A DNA stretch of 11,493 nucleotides, from NCBI RefSeq assembly GCF_052119585.1, contig NZ_JBGQOJ010000041.1, positions 1-11,493 of the forward strand. The letters run 5' to 3'. Both the position numbers and the translations under genes were made by a program. The notes under the pieces were generated by a model. It did no database searches. It had not been told where the DNA came from and saw only the letters and a list, made by a program, of their open reading frames with translations. Origin of the DNA: JBGQOJ01 sp052119585. GTDB taxonomy: Bacteria; Pseudomonadota; Alphaproteobacteria; Rhodobacterales; Rhodobacteraceae. Position 1 is the first letter of the stretch; the number at the start of each line of letters is the position of its first letter. Shown piece by piece: positions 1 through 7,437 of the stretch.

Positions 1-222
1 CAACCAGCCTCCATCTCACACTGGCCCAATGTCTACACCGCCGTCAGATCAGGCGCAATTTTTAGAGGTGCCCTATACTAAAGGGGGCACAAAAGAACTT
101 AGGATAACTTGGAAGTTTTCATTTTTTTGTCCAAAAAAGCGTTAATATTTGTGACGTTAGTGGGACTGCAGTTGTGTGCGAGTTCAAATGCAATAAACTA
201 AAAAGTCAAGCGATAGGATTAT
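1..222 (+). promoter_or_regulatory. Leader region upstream of the hfa operon
   Basis: No convincing gene is visible here. Two short frames are open from the left edge (stops near 81 and 144), but neither gives a recognisable protein. A short inverted repeat (GTGCCC at 68-73, GGGCAC at 85-90) may be the end of an upstream transcript. A weak sigma-70-like pair, TTGTGT at 172-177 and TAAACT at 194-199 with a 16-base spacer, is the best promoter candidate but is poor. AGGA at 215-218 precedes the ATG at 223 by four bases and an alternative GTG at 226 by seven bases, so either could be the start. No clear paired CtrA site is present. Confidence 0.35.
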
Positions 223-882
223 ATGGTGAACTTAAAGATATTGGGAGTAGGACCCGTAAAACTTGTCGCTGCGGTGTTTATTGTAATGGCGCCTGGCAAC
301 GTATTGCACGCAAACGGCTTTGGTGAAAACAGGGCGTGGCAGTTTCGTGAGCCGAGCGAGCGTGCCAACCTGGCAGCAGTGGCAGACCTGATTGAGAAGA
401 AGAAGGGCGGATACTATGATGGCTTTAATACCATCGTGTATTCCACGACGACGACCAATATCGGCACGCAGGTCAACTGCAACACCCTTGCAGACGCAAA
501 AGCGAATACCGCTGACAACAGTCAGGCGGGGAATTCCGTGGATGTGCGTTCACTTCCTAGCTTAACCACGGACGCTGCCGGCAACAAGTCTGCCAACAGC
601 ACAGCCGGGGATGCTGGTGCGCCATCGTCTGTACAAGATAGCTCCGGTAGCGTCGAGTCGGAGGTCACCGACAGTTCGGTGTCTGTGCAAACAGGCAAAG
701 TCAAAAATGGAGCAACAGAGAATGACATGGTCAACGACCAGTTCAATTCCGGAAACCAGACGGCTTCAATCGATAATGCAACGACATGCGACATGAACGG
801 GGCTGCCTTGAACGGCATTGTTGATGTGACCACTGGCAACATCTCGACAAATGGCGCCCCACTCAATCAGGATTCGAACTGA
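223..882 (+). CDS. hfaA: HfaA-like secreted holdfast-anchor protein
   Basis: A 219-residue exported protein. Residues 1-30 form a signal peptide with a hydrophobic core at about 12-23 and a likely cut after VLHA. A conserved-looking block follows at 64-101, containing YYDGFNTIVYSTTTTNIG and an Asn/Gln-rich stretch. The rest is low-complexity Ser/Thr/Asn/Asp/Gly sequence, with a second amyloid-like patch near 171-195 (NDQF, GNQTASIDN). There are two cysteines, at 86 and 189. In Caulobacter, HfaA is a small curli-like protein that anchors the holdfast with HfaB and HfaD. The identification here rests mostly on its place directly before an HfaB-type gene and on the NTIVxxTxTN-like core. It is longer than the usual short HfaA because of the tail. 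The stop TGA overlaps the next ATG (TGATG), so the two genes are probably translationally coupled. A generic curli-like subunit is the alternative. Confidence 0.62.
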   Translation: MVNLKILGVGPVKLVAAVFIVMAPGNVLHANGFGENRAWQFREPSERANLAAVADLIEKKKGGYYDGFNTIVYSTTTTNIGTQVNCNTLADAKANTADNSQAGNSVDVRSLPSLTTDAAGNKSANSTAGDAGAPSSVQDSSGSVESEVTDSSVSVQTGKVKNGATENDMVNDQFNSGNQTASIDNATTCDMNGAALNGIVDVTTGNISTNGAPLNQDSN

Positions 883-1778
883 TGGTAAAGAAGACGTTTT
901 CCGTCGCCGTTGCATGTCTGCTTGCGGTGACTGGCTGCACCGATTTTTCCAAGAACGTAAGTTTGGTGAAGGATCCTGGGCAATACTCATCCGTCATTCA
1001 CTCCAGCCCGGTCAGCAACCAGGTAACACCTCTGGAACCGATGCTCAGGTGTGTCGGCCGTCATTTGGGTAGTGGCGGTGTGTCTATTGCTGTCGGCGAT
1101 GTCCGCGATTACACCGGCAAGTCGACCGCAGACGATGGAATGGCCATAACGCAGGGGGGTGCGCTCATGGCGTATTCCGCCTTGGGGAAAATGGCCCCCG
1201 GCGTTCAGTTACATGAGCGGTTCGACACCAGGATCGCGGATGCGGAACTTGCCTACATAAAGAACCGGCAGCTCGGGGATGGTGCGATGCACGAAATTCC
1301 GGAGTCTGAAGATGGAGGAAGTTCAACTGTTCCCTGGAAGCCATATTTCGGGGGATCGGTGCTTCAGTCGGATTACTACATCGTCGGGGGCATAACCGAG
1401 GTCAATTACAATATCCGCACAACAGGTGCCGAGCTTCAGATCAATCAGATTGGCCCGAAGGCCCGCGAGTATGTAATGAACGTGGCCGTCGACCTTCGGA
1501 TTGTGGGTTCTCAGTCATTGAAGGTTTATAAGACTGCCACAGTTCAAAAGCAGCTTGTCGGCTACGAGGTAGGGTTTGAAGTCTTCCGGTTTTTCGAAAG
1601 CGACCTTTTCGATTTCAATGCCGGAAGTAAGTCGCAGGAGCCTGTTCAATTTGGAGTCAGAATGGCGATCGAGGAAGCCGTCTTTCAGTTGGTTTCTGCG
1701 GTCGTTGACGTTGACAGCGAACTTTGCAGTCCGGAGGTGGACGAAAACTTGCACGATATGCGGCTTCCACTTTTATGA
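882..1778 (+). CDS. hfaB: HfaB: CsgG-family outer-membrane secretion lipoprotein
   Basis: A 298-residue lipoprotein. The signal peptide ends in a lipobox, VTGC, with the acylated Cys at 19. The body matches the CsgG/HfaB family. GDVRDYTGK (72-80) is followed by ITQGGALMAYSALGK (89-103), ERFDTR (112-117), YYIVGGITEVNYNIR (165-179), the YVMNVAVDLRIV strand (197-208) and DLFDFNAG (241-248). CsgG proteins form a multimeric pore in the outer membrane that secretes curli subunits. HfaB does the same for HfaA and HfaD in Caulobacter. The start overlaps the preceding stop by one base, so pore and small subunit are made together. The residues between 140 and 162 form a short variable Gly/Ser insert. 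The family call is strong. The specific hfaB name also depends on the gene order. Confidence 0.88.
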   Translation: MVKKTFSVAVACLLAVTGCTDFSKNVSLVKDPGQYSSVIHSSPVSNQVTPLEPMLRCVGRHLGSGGVSIAVGDVRDYTGKSTADDGMAITQGGALMAYSALGKMAPGVQLHERFDTRIADAELAYIKNRQLGDGAMHEIPESEDGGSSTVPWKPYFGGSVLQSDYYIVGGITEVNYNIRTTGAELQINQIGPKAREYVMNVAVDLRIVGSQSLKVYKTATVQKQLVGYEVGFEVFRFFESDLFDFNAGSKSQEPVQFGVRMAIEEAVFQLVSAVVDVDSELCSPEVDENLHDMRLPLL

Positions 1779-1782
1779 AATT

Positions 1783-1826
1783 TCACCTTGGATTGGTGGG
1801 CAGACAGAGCCGAGGGTCCAAGGTGA
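1783..1826 (+). promoter_or_regulatory. Intercistronic hairpin between hfaB and hfaD
   Basis: TCACCTTGGA at 1783-1792 and TCCAAGGTGA at 1817-1826 form a perfect 10-bp stem with a 24-base loop, five bases after the hfaB stop. No U-run follows (the next bases are TTGAAAAAC), so it is not a classic intrinsic terminator. It could stabilise the hfaAB message end or set the level of hfaD relative to hfaAB. The 138-base hfaB-hfaD gap contains no other gene and no convincing separate promoter. Confidence 0.55.
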
Positions 1827-1916
1827 TTGAAAAACTCATTAAGTTGAGTGTGCCATTGCGGGATGGATAATTTGCAGCCGTGGGGGCTGGTCTACGTTGT
1901 CAAAATGGAGAGATAC

Positions 1917-4900
1917 ATGAATACGATCCAAATTAAGAGGGGCACGCGTGCTCGTCTTCTCGCTACAGCAGTTATAAGCGTGGTGTCGATGAATTCGTCG
2001 CCGCTTTTCGCTCAGAGTTCAATTGATTTTGAATTTCTGAACCAAAACTTCACCCGGCTCAACACGGCCATTGCGCTGGTCGACAACTACCAGCGAGATC
2101 TGGCTACCAACGTAGCTGCCGTCGCGGGTCCGTCTGGCGGTGGCTCCATCGATATCAGGATCGACCTCATGTCGTCGTCCGGTCTCGACGACAACATCAC
2201 CGGCAGCTTTGACGCGAACCTGAACCGCATCTATGGCGATGCGTTCTCGAACTCTGTCACCAACACGATCTCTGCATCGACCGCTCCGGCGTTCGCGGAT
2301 TCGTCCGCAATTGCGACGATGCAGCTCAACCAGTCGGACGTCGACGGACTCGCAAGCGGCGCGGCTGTCACGATTAACATCTACGCCCGTGACGTTGCGG
2401 GTGATACCGTACGCAGCCTGCTTGATGGATCGGCCGAAATCGTCGGTAACTCGGTTTCGTCTTCGGCGAACGGCAACACGGCCACGAACTCCATGACCAT
2501 CGCCGATGGCGTGTCCGTCGCGGGTACTTCAGGCCCTGGGATCGCTGTTCTTGCGGCCGCTGACCTCAACGGCATTGTTTCAACTGTCAGTGACTTTACG
2601 GTTGATGCAGATCTGGTGATTGCCAACGCGCAGATCAACGATGGTGACATCTCCCAGTCGGTTGATATCACAAGCATGACGCGTGGCACCAATATCCGTG
2701 CCAATATCGAAGAAGTTACCGGATCGTCGGTCACCGTCGCTGACAACACCGTTTCGTCTGCAGCGCGTGGCAACAGCGTCACGAGCACGCTGAGCACCGG
2801 TGGAAATGCGGCCTCGATCGACGCATCTGTGGCTTTGGCCAGCACCCAGGTAAACGACAGCACTACGGTGGAAGCTACGACCCGCAGTTCCTATGTGCTC
2901 ATCGACACGAACGAGGAAGACAGCGGCGCGACCACGGACAGCCTTCTTACGGTGGACAACAATGCCATCACGTCCGCAGCCTATGGCAACAACGCGGTTC
3001 AGACGATTTCGCTGAGCGCCAACGCGATTGTCTCTGGTCGTGACAGCGCTGCGACTATCGGTCAGGGCTTGGGTGCCGGCGACATGATGACCGCAACTGG
3101 CGCGGTGACCGTTTCGAACCTGCAACTGTCTTCGTCCTCTACCGTGGAAGCGGTGACGAGCAGTAACGATATCAAGATCAACATGGGCGATGAAACCGCG
3201 GATGATTTCGAGAACCTGCGCGACACCGCGACTGTGTCGAACAACACGTTTGACGCGATGGCGGTGAACAACCGGTCCACGTCTCAGGCTGTGTCGCTGA
3301 ATGGCAATGACGTCGGTACTGGCGTCGCCGTTGTTAGCAATCAATACGCTGATGGAACTTCGGACACGCGCGCGGGATCGTTCTACAACGATGCTGAACT
3401 CTTTTCCAACGCGGGCAGCGGCGCTGTTTACAGCACCTTGACCGTTGACGGCAACTTCAACCGTGCGCTTGCAATCGGTAACACCGCAACTACCTCGATT
3501 TCGATCACAGCGAACAACATCGATGCAGCGGCCGACGCCGGTGTGCTTGGTAACGGGTCCGGCTCGATCGCGTTCGACGGAAGCCCCGCTTACGACAATG
3601 GCGATATTGCTGAAGTTGAAGGGTCGTTCATCACGCTGAATACCCAGTACATGCTGGGTGACGTGAGCGCTGAAATGTCTGGCGGCACGATGCAGGCCTA
3701 TATGTCAGGTGGCGACACGCAGAATACGACGGTCAGCGTGACCGGCAACGATGCACTTGCCGCTGCTATTGGAAACGATGCTGCGAACACGATCACGCTG
3801 ACGGTGAATGACATCACTTCGGCTGGTGTCATCCTCGCCCCCGCCGCCATCGGGTCGGATTTTGCCACGATCGGCGCAGCCATGACGCAGCAGACCAGCG
3901 TCCAAAACGTTGTTTCTGCGCGGGCGTTCGCAGAAACACGGATCTATAACGAAGAAGACGTCGCTAATTCGGTCTTGTCAACGGACGGCAACAGCGTCGA
4001 AGCAATGGCCGTTGCCAACCGTGCGACGTCGACACGCCTGTCGGTGAATGCCAACAGCATCGACACCGCCTTTAATGGTCCGCTCAGCGACACTGACTTC
4101 GTGAGCATTGACGGCGACAACTACGAGCCTCGTGCGTCCTTCATTGCGCAGACCGCGCAGCTGGCCAGCGGCTCCAACGTCGTTGCCTATCTGACGGACT
4201 CATCAACCAACCCGAGCACGTCTGTCGAGGTTGAAACGATCATTCGCGAAAATATCCGAAGTTCCGACATTTCCACGGATCTGAACGTCCTGCGTGCATC
4301 TGCCACGGCGAACAGCAGCGTCACGGGCCTGTCGCTGACCGCGGGTTCAACCATTGAAACCTCGCTCGGTGCTGCGAACTTCCAGGAAACGCGTGCCGCC
4401 ACCCTTGACGCCGTCATTGGCGACCAGGGCACCATGGCCTACGCTTGGCTTGGATTTACCCTCAACGGGACCACGTCGGGGGCTGCTCCGTACGTTTTCA
4501 CCACCAACGTCAACGGGTTGTCGGTTGAGCAGCTCGCCTACGTCGTCAATACTTATGGGAATGGGGGTGACGTAAATTACACCTTCAACGCTGCTACGGG
4601 CGTCATGACGTTCACGGCAGCTGCGGCCACTACCTCTGTGTCACCGGTTGGAGGCAGTCAGTCGATGGTGAAGCAAAATGGTGGTGCGTACATTCGTAAC
4701 TACAATAACGTCCAGGACAGCACCTTGTCGGTTGCTGGCAACCTGACCGAAGGCACGGTGATCGGCAACACGGCAGTGAACACCGTGACCGTGGACGCGA
4801 CCCAAATCCAGGAAGGCGCCGATCGCACCAACGCGGCCGTCGACATGGACTACAACGTCAGCGCGTCGAACATGGCGCAGAACACGCAGTATTTCTATGA

Positions 4901-6644
4901 CAATGCTGCGACGTCGGAAGTCTATGGCAGCTTCGCGATCGATACCGATACTGACAATTTGATGAACGATTCGTCGTTTGTCGTTGACGGTAACACCCAG
5001 TTGTCTTCGGTGACGGCGAACATCGCCACAACGACGCTGTCTGTCAATGCGACGGGCATGTCTGCCACCACGGGTCTCCAGAACGGTCAATCAATCGATA
5101 ACGACGTTCTTGCTGCTTCGACTGATATCATCAGTGCGCAGTCCGATGCCTGGGTCTATGCGCCCATGGCTATCACGCGCTCGACGCTGGATCTGACCAA
5201 AAACGTCAGTCAGGCACAGGCGCGGGGCAACGTGGCGACCAACACCGTGGACGTGACGGCCACCGTTCTGAGCGTTGGAACCGGTTCGATGTTTGCCAAC
5301 ACAAACGGCAACGGGGATGTTTCTGGCGGTGTGGTTATGGCCAACGACCAAGTGATCGGGTCTAACATCAGCGCTTCTGCTGCGCTGTCCGTGTTCAACG
5401 AACACTTCACGGACTCTACCACTGTGGGTGTCGAAGACTCGACGATCACCTTGGCTGGCAACACGTCTCTGGCCGAAGCGGTCGGGAACCGTGCGACCAA
5501 CGCGCTTTCGCTGGACGGGACGTTCATCGCAGCGACCGGTGGCTTGCATAACTACCAAACCTTCTACAGCGGTGCCATGGAGACCTCTGCGACTGCCGAT
5601 ATTACTGTTGGTCTGACCGACAGTACAGCAACAGCCGCCGTCGTGGATTCCAGCACGATCATTGTTGACGGGAACCGCACTACCGCGCTTGCGACCATGA
5701 ATCAGGTCGAAAACTCGGTGTCGATTTCCGCGACCAATGTCAGCGGTGGTTTCATCGAAGCTCAATTGGGCGTCAGATCTGACGGGGTGTTTCTGCTTAG
5801 CAACAATCAGTTGATCGCTTCCACCACCAGCGCGGCGTCGACTGTTCAGGGCGTAAGGTACGGCGTCGATTTGAACCCGTTGGTTCAAACCGGCGACGGC
5901 ATTCTGAGTAGCGCAGTGGCTGTGGATAACAACGCCACAACTGCCCAGGTTCTTGGCAACCGTGCGTCCAACGTGTTGAACGCCGATGTTACGAACAGCC
6001 TTAACGCGAGCTATGGCATAAACTCCTTCCAAACCACCGCCTCCGACCTTACGGCAAGAGTGATCGGTGTCGAGGTCGGTGTGGACGCTTTTGGTGTCGG
6101 TACTTCGACCGACAGCATGATCTCGGTGGGTGGAAACAGTTCGCTTGCGAACGCGATCGCCAACCTGTCTTCCAACTCAATGGTGTTGAACGCGTCGAAC
6201 ATGATGGCGGCAGGGGCTACAACTGCCACAGGCTATGGCGGCATGGAAGCAACCGGTGCGCTGCTAAACAACCAGGAAAACTACGGAACGGTGGTTGCGT
6301 CGAACATGTCCATCACCTACGGTGTCGGTCTAGACGCCGGTGGCGTTCCAGGTGTTGCGATGTCTGGTACAAGCGCACAACTGCTTGGCAACAGCATCGC
6401 TTCGCAAGCGATGGGCAACTCTGCAACGAACATCCTGCTTGTCACGGCGCTTGCTGCAGATACGGCGTCCTACGGCGTGATGTCTAACCAGAGCAACATT
6501 GGGGATATCAGAGCTGGGGTCAGCGGCGCGTCGATCACGATGGCTTCTGTCGGAGGGGTTTCCGGATCTGCCGTTTCGGTCGGAAGCAACACCATTGGTG
6601 CTTCCGCAACCGGCAACAGCGCGTCGAACCTGCTGCGGCGCTGA
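1917..6644 (+). CDS. hfaD: Giant HfaD-like repeat adhesin/anchor protein
   Basis: A protein of about 1575 residues. I chose ATG 1917 over the upstream in-frame ATG 1848. It has GGAGAG at 1907-1912 in front, and it starts a normal signal peptide: basic start KRGTRAR, hydrophobic ATAVISVV, likely cut after PLFA. The mature protein is about eighteen degenerate repeats, each with two motifs: an N-x-Q strand and a GN-x(9-10)-GN-x-A-x-N block (for example AGNTSLAEAVGNRATNALSL). It contains no cysteine and almost no lysine. Such GN repeats suggest a beta-solenoid or amyloid-like fibre, secreted through the HfaB pore. Caulobacter HfaD anchors holdfast to the stalk and is only a few hundred residues long, so this is a greatly expanded version. 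Residues about 831-925 break the pattern. Asn is mainly AAC and Gln mainly CAG, a sign of good expression. The protein ends inside a final GN repeat. A different large adhesin family is possible. Confidence 0.72.
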   Translation: MNTIQIKRGTRARLLATAVISVVSMNSSPLFAQSSIDFEFLNQNFTRLNTAIALVDNYQRDLATNVAAVAGPSGGGSIDIRIDLMSSSGLDDNITGSFDANLNRIYGDAFSNSVTNTISASTAPAFADSSAIATMQLNQSDVDGLASGAAVTINIYARDVAGDTVRSLLDGSAEIVGNSVSSSANGNTATNSMTIADGVSVAGTSGPGIAVLAAADLNGIVSTVSDFTVDADLVIANAQINDGDISQSVDITSMTRGTNIRANIEEVTGSSVTVADNTVSSAARGNSVTSTLSTGGNAASIDASVALASTQVNDSTTVEATTRSSYVLIDTNEEDSGATTDSLLTVDNNAITSAAYGNNAVQTISLSANAIVSGRDSAATIGQGLGAGDMMTATGAVTVSNLQLSSSSTVEAVTSSNDIKINMGDETADDFENLRDTATVSNNTFDAMAVNNRSTSQAVSLNGNDVGTGVAVVSNQYADGTSDTRAGSFYNDAELFSNAGSGAVYSTLTVDGNFNRALAIGNTATTSISITANNIDAAADAGVLGNGSGSIAFDGSPAYDNGDIAEVEGSFITLNTQYMLGDVSAEMSGGTMQAYMSGGDTQNTTVSVTGNDALAAAIGNDAANTITLTVNDITSAGVILAPAAIGSDFATIGAAMTQQTSVQNVVSARAFAETRIYNEEDVANSVLSTDGNSVEAMAVANRATSTRLSVNANSIDTAFNGPLSDTDFVSIDGDNYEPRASFIAQTAQLASGSNVVAYLTDSSTNPSTSVEVETIIRENIRSSDISTDLNVLRASATANSSVTGLSLTAGSTIETSLGAANFQETRAATLDAVIGDQGTMAYAWLGFTLNGTTSGAAPYVFTTNVNGLSVEQLAYVVNTYGNGGDVNYTFNAATGVMTFTAAAATTSVSPVGGSQSMVKQNGGAYIRNYNNVQDSTLSVAGNLTEGTVIGNTAVNTVTVDATQIQEGADRTNAAVDMDYNVSASNMAQNTQYFYDNAATSEVYGSFAIDTDTDNLMNDSSFVVDGNTQLSSVTANIATTTLSVNATGMSATTGLQNGQSIDNDVLAASTDIISAQSDAWVYAPMAITRSTLDLTKNVSQAQARGNVATNTVDVTATVLSVGTGSMFANTNGNGDVSGGVVMANDQVIGSNISASAALSVFNEHFTDSTTVGVEDSTITLAGNTSLAEAVGNRATNALSLDGTFIAATGGLHNYQTFYSGAMETSATADITVGLTDSTATAAVVDSSTIIVDGNRTTALATMNQVENSVSISATNVSGGFIEAQLGVRSDGVFLLSNNQLIASTTSAASTVQGVRYGVDLNPLVQTGDGILSSAVAVDNNATTAQVLGNRASNVLNADVTNSLNASYGINSFQTTASDLTARVIGVEVGVDAFGVGTSTDSMISVGGNSSLANAIANLSSNSMVLNASNMMAAGATTATGYGGMEATGALLNNQENYGTVVASNMSITYGVGLDAGGVPGVAMSGTSAQLLGNSIASQAMGNSATNILLVTALAADTASYGVMSNQSNIGDIRAGVSGASITMASVGGVSGSAVSVGSNTIGASATGNSASNLLRR
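2230..6640 (+). repeat. About 18 degenerate coding repeats in the HfaD-like gene
   Basis: GN-type blocks occur about every 70-110 codons. Examples are GNSVSSSANGNTATNSM, GNDALAAAIGNDAANTI, GNTSLAEAVGNRATNAL, GNSSLANAIANLSSNSM and GNSIASQAMGNSATNIL. Between them lie N-x-Q blocks such as LNTQYMLG, ANDQVIGS, NNQENYGT and SNQSNIGD. The repeats are conserved in protein motif but diverged in DNA, so they are old rather than recently amplified. Confidence 0.8.
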
Positions 6645-6651
6645 TATGAAT

Positions 6652-6698
6652 GACCGGACCAGTCCCGCCTGTTTTATATAAACTGACCTGGTCCGGTC
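6652..6698 (+). terminator. Perfect 11-bp hairpin after the adhesin gene
   Basis: GACCGGACCAG (6652-6662) pairs perfectly with CTGGTCCGGTC (6688-6698), starting seven bases after the hfaD stop. The 25-base loop contains the palindrome TTTATATAAA (6673-6682). No U-run follows, so it may act as an mRNA 3'-end stabiliser, an attenuator or a factor-dependent stop rather than a simple terminator. Confidence 0.5.
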
Positions 6699-6735
6699 GG
6701 CACCTGGTTTGCCTCCCCATGGCATACCAGGTGCC
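6699..6735 (+). promoter_or_regulatory. Second perfect 10-bp hairpin, adjacent to the first
   Basis: GGCACCTGGT (6699-6708) pairs with ACCAGGTGCC (6726-6735) around a 17-base loop, directly abutting the first hairpin. The 3' arm can also pair over seven bases with ACCTGGT at 6686-6692, inside the first hairpin, so the two could be alternative folds. A pyrimidine-rich stretch (TCCTCCCTCTTATA) follows. It lies 27 bases before the start of the next gene. Confidence 0.45.
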
Positions 6736-6762
6736 TCCTCCCTCTTATAGCAAGGCGAAGCG

Positions 6763-7434
6763 ATGTCGATTGAAGACAAAGAATCTGGCCGGCGAGTTGT
6801 CCTGGTCCTGGGGCCATGGTCGTCCGGATCAACAGCAGTTGTCGGTTACCTGGCGCGTATTGGTGCCTGGACCTGCCCCCCGCACCAGTTGACAAACGAT
6901 CCGCTGACACCCGATAGCCACGAACCAAAGGCGTTCAGGGATGCGCTCTGCTCGGTGTTCGATGAGATTACATTGAACCCAACCCGGCCGGTTGAGTTTT
7001 TTACAGAGTTTTTTGCGACTTGGTTGAGGGCAGAGCAGAGTGTTTGCCAAAGCCTTGGGCACACGACCATCGCTCTAAAGCATCCGTTGTCTGCCTTTGC
7101 TATTCCACAAATCCTGTCCATTTGTGACCCCGAAATTCTCGTCGTCGTCAGGCCAATTGGACAAATCGAGAAAACCCGCAAAAGACGTGGTTGGCACCCG
7201 GTCTATGGTGCCGATGGCGCACGCAGAATCTATGGATCCATTTTCAGCTCTCTGATCGGGGCAGGTAGAAGCTTTTCTGCGGTATCGTATCCTGACTTCC
7301 TTGCAAACCCCGCCACGCGGCTGAAGCTTTGTCAGGTAGCCAATCTTTCTCCTGGATCAGAAAAGATCCGTGCTGCTGAAAACTGGCTTCGCTTGCCTGT
7401 GACGGCGGCTGGCATGACTGCGAACGAGGATTAA
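6763..7434 (+). CDS. Small sulfotransferase-like protein
   Basis: A 223-residue cytoplasmic protein with the layout of a P-loop sulfotransferase. Residues 17-26 (GPWSSGSTAV) match the 5'-phosphosulfate-binding loop. KHPLSAF (106-112) matches the usual 'KxP' segment. LVVVRPIGQIEKTRKRR (126-142) matches the 3'-phosphate-binding strand-loop, and SYPDFLANP (175-183) matches the common 'Y-x-D-L-x-x-P' segment. The canonical RDP is RPI here and the usual downstream Ser is replaced, so activity is uncertain. These enzymes move sulfate from PAPS to a sugar, lipid or protein acceptor. The start is supported by AAGG about nine bases upstream. The next gene starts three bases after the stop, so this gene opens a three-gene cassette. 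A divergent, non-catalytic P-loop protein is the alternative. Confidence 0.7.
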   Translation: MSIEDKESGRRVVLVLGPWSSGSTAVVGYLARIGAWTCPPHQLTNDPLTPDSHEPKAFRDALCSVFDEITLNPTRPVEFFTEFFATWLRAEQSVCQSLGHTTIALKHPLSAFAIPQILSICDPEILVVVRPIGQIEKTRKRRGWHPVYGADGARRIYGSIFSSLIGAGRSFSAVSYPDFLANPATRLKLCQVANLSPGSEKIRAAENWLRLPVTAAGMTANED

Positions 7435-7437
7435 CTT

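Noticed and set aside
1..144. Open frames running in from the left edge as the tail of an upstream gene
   Set aside because: Two frames are open by chance length only, and neither translation resembles a known protein end.
142..160. Possible CtrA site (TTAA ... TTAG) in the hfa leader
   Set aside because: The two halves are eleven bases apart instead of the seven of the TTAA-N7-TTAA consensus.
1848..1916. Upstream in-frame ATG extending the adhesin by 23 residues (MCHCGMDN...)
   Set aside because: It would bury the signal peptide and add the protein's only cysteines. The ATG at 1917 has a ribosome site and a normal signal peptide.
2580..3344. 254-codon - strand open frame inside the adhesin gene
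   Set aside because: It is a shadow of the repeat coding sequence, has no domain or ribosome site, and has the Arg/His/Val composition typical of an antisense frame.
5091..6032. 313-codon open frame on the - strand inside the adhesin gene
   Set aside because: It is antisense to a repetitive GC-skewed coding region. Its translation is Arg/Val/His-rich and featureless, while the + strand shows clear repeats throughout.
6673..6682. TTTATATAAA as a -10 promoter for the glycan cassette
   Set aside because: It lies in the loop of the hairpin, no matching -35 is present at a proper distance, and the palindrome explains it equally well.
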